Shown in pieces: positions 61,340 to 64,000 of a stretch of 64,000 bases of DNA (positions are counted from its first letter, which is position 1; each line of letters opens with the position of its first letter). The notes under the pieces are model-generated. The model made no database searches. It saw nothing but the letters and a program-made list of their open reading frames with translations, and was not told the origin of the DNA. The position numbers were made by a program, and so were the translations under genes. The stretch spans positions 1,860,001-1,924,000 of the forward strand of contig NW_026515406.1 of NCBI RefSeq assembly GCF_014898815.1, given 5' to 3'. This stretch comes from Panonychus citri (Eukaryota > Arthropoda > Arachnida > Trombidiformes > Tetranychidae).

Positions 61340-64000
61340 AACATGCCAAAACCATCATGATGATGATGATGGAAATTTGAATTTATTGTTTGACCAGAAA
61401 AAACTTATAATATGATTTGTTTCTTGTTAAATTCAATTGATCAATTTTGATTGTTTGGTCAGGTCTCAGGTCACTTTGTGGTCAAACATTTTTCTATCTC
61501 TTCATTGTTAACCTTGATTGTAGTTTAATTTTTTGTTCATTATTGTCTATCCATGATGTTGATGTTGAGATTCAGATTTCGGTGGCGTGATTGTTGTGAC
61601 TCGTTGATTGTTGTTGAAACTATTTCTTCGTGATGTTAATCATCCTGGGAACCTTAAATTGTAATATGAAGCAATTTAACAATTTACCTTTACCTGTAGT
61701 TACCTGTCTTCATCTTCAACCATTAGCATCACCACCAACAACATCATCAATAGCATTAGTGATGTGTGTTGATTGTGATTAATATACAATAAGCAAATTT
61801 AAATTATCAACTTAAATTGTATCCAGTGTGTTGATGATGATGGTTATTTAAATTGCTTTCTATCTGATTGTAATTGTGACTATTTTTAAACTCATTTTTT
61901 CATCATCATCATCATCATCATCATCTCCTAACTCTCATTGTTGAGTTAGATTTTAGCATCTCTCGAGCAAACAATTAACCTTTTTTTCTGAATCATTAAT
62001 TGTTCATCTTTATCAACTAATCATCAACACCATTGACAGTTGAGGGAGTATCAACATCTTCACCTTGAAAATTAAGTTAATTGTTAATTTCTCATGTTGA
62101 TTCAAGATAAATTCATGATATTATGAAAAGCTGAATGATTGAAATCTCTCCTGTTGTGAGGATGATTATGATTGTAATGTTAATGATGGTTGATTATCAT
62201 CATCATCATCATCAGATTCAAATCTGAATCTGAATCAATTTTGAATTGTTGATTGTATTCAACAATTGAATTTCTGATTAGATTAATCAACTTTTTGAAC
62301 ATTTTGTTTTTCTTACCAACAATCAACCAGAAAATTTCAAGTAAAATCTTGAAATTGTTAATTCGTTGAAACCTTGAGATTTTCACTTTGATTACTGATC
62401 AACAATCAATTCTAATTCTGTTACTAATCAATTGTTTCCACTCTAATACTTTAACTTAATCTCTCATTTGAATCAACTAATCACTTGGAATAATTTAGAA
62501 ACAAAATCAATCACAATCATCTTGGTCATAATTATGTTCAACAATCAATTTACAAGGTTTAATATCATCAAAATGATTTGACTGTTGATTAGTGAATCAG
62601 ACAATTAATCAAATTGTGATTCGTTCCAATTGATTATGATTATGTTTGAAAATCAATGAATTAACTGGTTAAAGTTAATTGTCGACGGAAAATCAATTAA
62701 TCATCTAACCAACATTAACATGACTAGTTAGTAGTTAATTGTGAACTATTAACTCAAGCAAACAATTAATCAATCAATTAGATTGGAAAATTTTTTGTTT
62801 TAAAACATTTAAAAAAATACACTGATTTCAGTTTTAATTGTTTAGCCTCATGTTAATTTTTGAACAACAATTAATTATCCTGTCAAACAATTAACTTACC
62901 AATGTTGATGATTTATACTTATATTGTTGGCCTAATAGTGTCAAGTTAATCCCCGACAATTAAGTTCACTAACCATGAGGCCAAATCAACTGAACGGTTA
63001 ATTGTTACATTAAAATTAATTCGTTGGTGAAAATTAGTTGATCACAATCAATAAGTTAATTGCAATTTAATTTATGGTTGAAATTTTAATTGTAAGTTTG
63101 CTATGATGATGGTGATCAAACGTTAATTATTATCATTAATTTGATCACCATAATGCTGTTAATTTAATTGTAACAATCAAGATAATCAACGGAAAAGTTA
63201 ATCACTAACCATCATTGAAATTAAGGTTCTGAAATGATCAAATCAATTGATCATCATCATGTTTAATCATAAATAGTTGGTGTTAATGATTAAGTTACTT
63301 TAACGATTAAACATTAACTTTGATTGTGAATTTTGATTAACTGTTACAACTGAATTAAAGTTAATCAACAACAAAAATTGTGAAAAAAATATCTTTGGGT
63401 GTGACATGGATTAAATTACCTGGAGCAATTAACATTAAGATTTTAATTTTTGTTAGATATCCGAAAGTAAATCAACTAATGCACAATTAGTTAATTGACT
63501 TAATCAACTTGCAGGTTAATTAACAATTTCACTCACGTTGATTGTAATCATTTTATAATGTTTCTTACTATCAACAAGATGAATTGAGATAATTAGATGA
63601 ATCAAAATGAAATTTGGACAATCAACCAATAGCTTTTGTTAATCAACTTTAAATTGTTACCTTAATCATTGTCCATACAGACAATTAACTTGAAGGTGTC
63701 ACTAAACCTATGAGATTAAATTGTTATAATCAACTAATTTGTTACTCTTAATTGTTAACAGCCTCTCCTAATTGTTAGTGACCATAATCTGAATAAACTG
63801 TTAATCAATTCAACATCCAAACCATTTAATTTACTCAATGAAATTAAGGCAAAAACGTCAAACAATTTAGCTTATTATTAAGCTGATTAATTGGGCGTGT
63901 TAATTGTGATTAACATGAAGAAATTAAAACTTTGGCTTATTTTAATTACAATTAAATCTAATCACAAAGAAATTACCTCAACAAAAAAGGGTTAGGTTAA

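Larger units (their letters stand above)
56108..64000 (+). other. Probable SCAR first intron; no exon identified
   Basis: Nearly 8 kb, very AT-rich, full of TTAATTG/CAATTAA and ATC/GAT words. Scanning all frames for the expected next SCAR segments (the KAF and FYTDP regions) found nothing. The 121-codon frame at 56692-57057 is low-complexity Asn/Gln/Lys and ends in translated CT repeats, so it is probably chance. Microsatellites are listed separately. Regulatory elements may be present but cannot be identified by eye. Confidence 0.5.

Noticed and set aside
1..64000. CRISPR arrays, prophage or bacterial operon structure
   Set aside because: The window is intron-bearing eukaryotic DNA; the only arrays are simple microsatellites.

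Overview
The window looks like nuclear DNA from an arthropod. It is AT-rich, the genes have spliceosomal introns with GTAAGT-type donors, and the gene set (GMP synthetase, flightless-I, a chaoptin-like LRR protein, a collagen XV/XVIII-type multiplexin, WASF/SCAR) is typical of arthropods. I lean towards a chelicerate, possibly a mite, because of the short introns and abundant (GAT)n and (CT)n tracts. That placement is an impression, not a test.

Layout, left to right. 51-665 (+): the last two exons of GMP synthetase. 1748-7451 (+): a non-LTR retrotransposon with two gag-like zinc-knuckle ORFs, one of them apparently split by an intron, followed by an endonuclease/reverse transcriptase ORF broken by frame changes. 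7573-13232 (+): a complete six-exon flightless-I gene. 15895-19769 (+): a four-exon gene for a 998-residue hydrophilic protein I do not recognise, with a TATA/Inr-like promoter. 21159-27576 (-): a chaoptin-like LRR gene whose long first exon needs two single-base corrections. 30532-38645 and 45035-53330: a direct duplication of about 8 kb of apparently non-coding DNA. Between the copies lie a GPCR fragment (39299-40063, -) and a complete 21-exon, 765-residue multiplexin gene (40288-44403, -). 53331-54515: transposon debris, including a 160-bp palindromic element. 54516-54651 (+): one calbindin-like EF-hand exon. 55834-56107 (+): the first coding exon of WASF/SCAR. 56108-64000: no supportable exon, probably SCAR intron.

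Most genes are unrelated housekeeping, cytoskeletal or extracellular-matrix genes, and nothing suggests an operon or pathway cluster. Flightless-I and SCAR are both actin regulators but are about 40 kb apart. The most unusual structure is the duplicated non-coding block, which lies 5' of both the chaoptin-like and the multiplexin gene on the minus strand. One copy carries a 217-bp TA-flanked inverted-repeat element that the other lacks. All exon boundaries were inferred by eye from splice consensus, reading-frame phase and remembered protein families, without alignment or transcript data.
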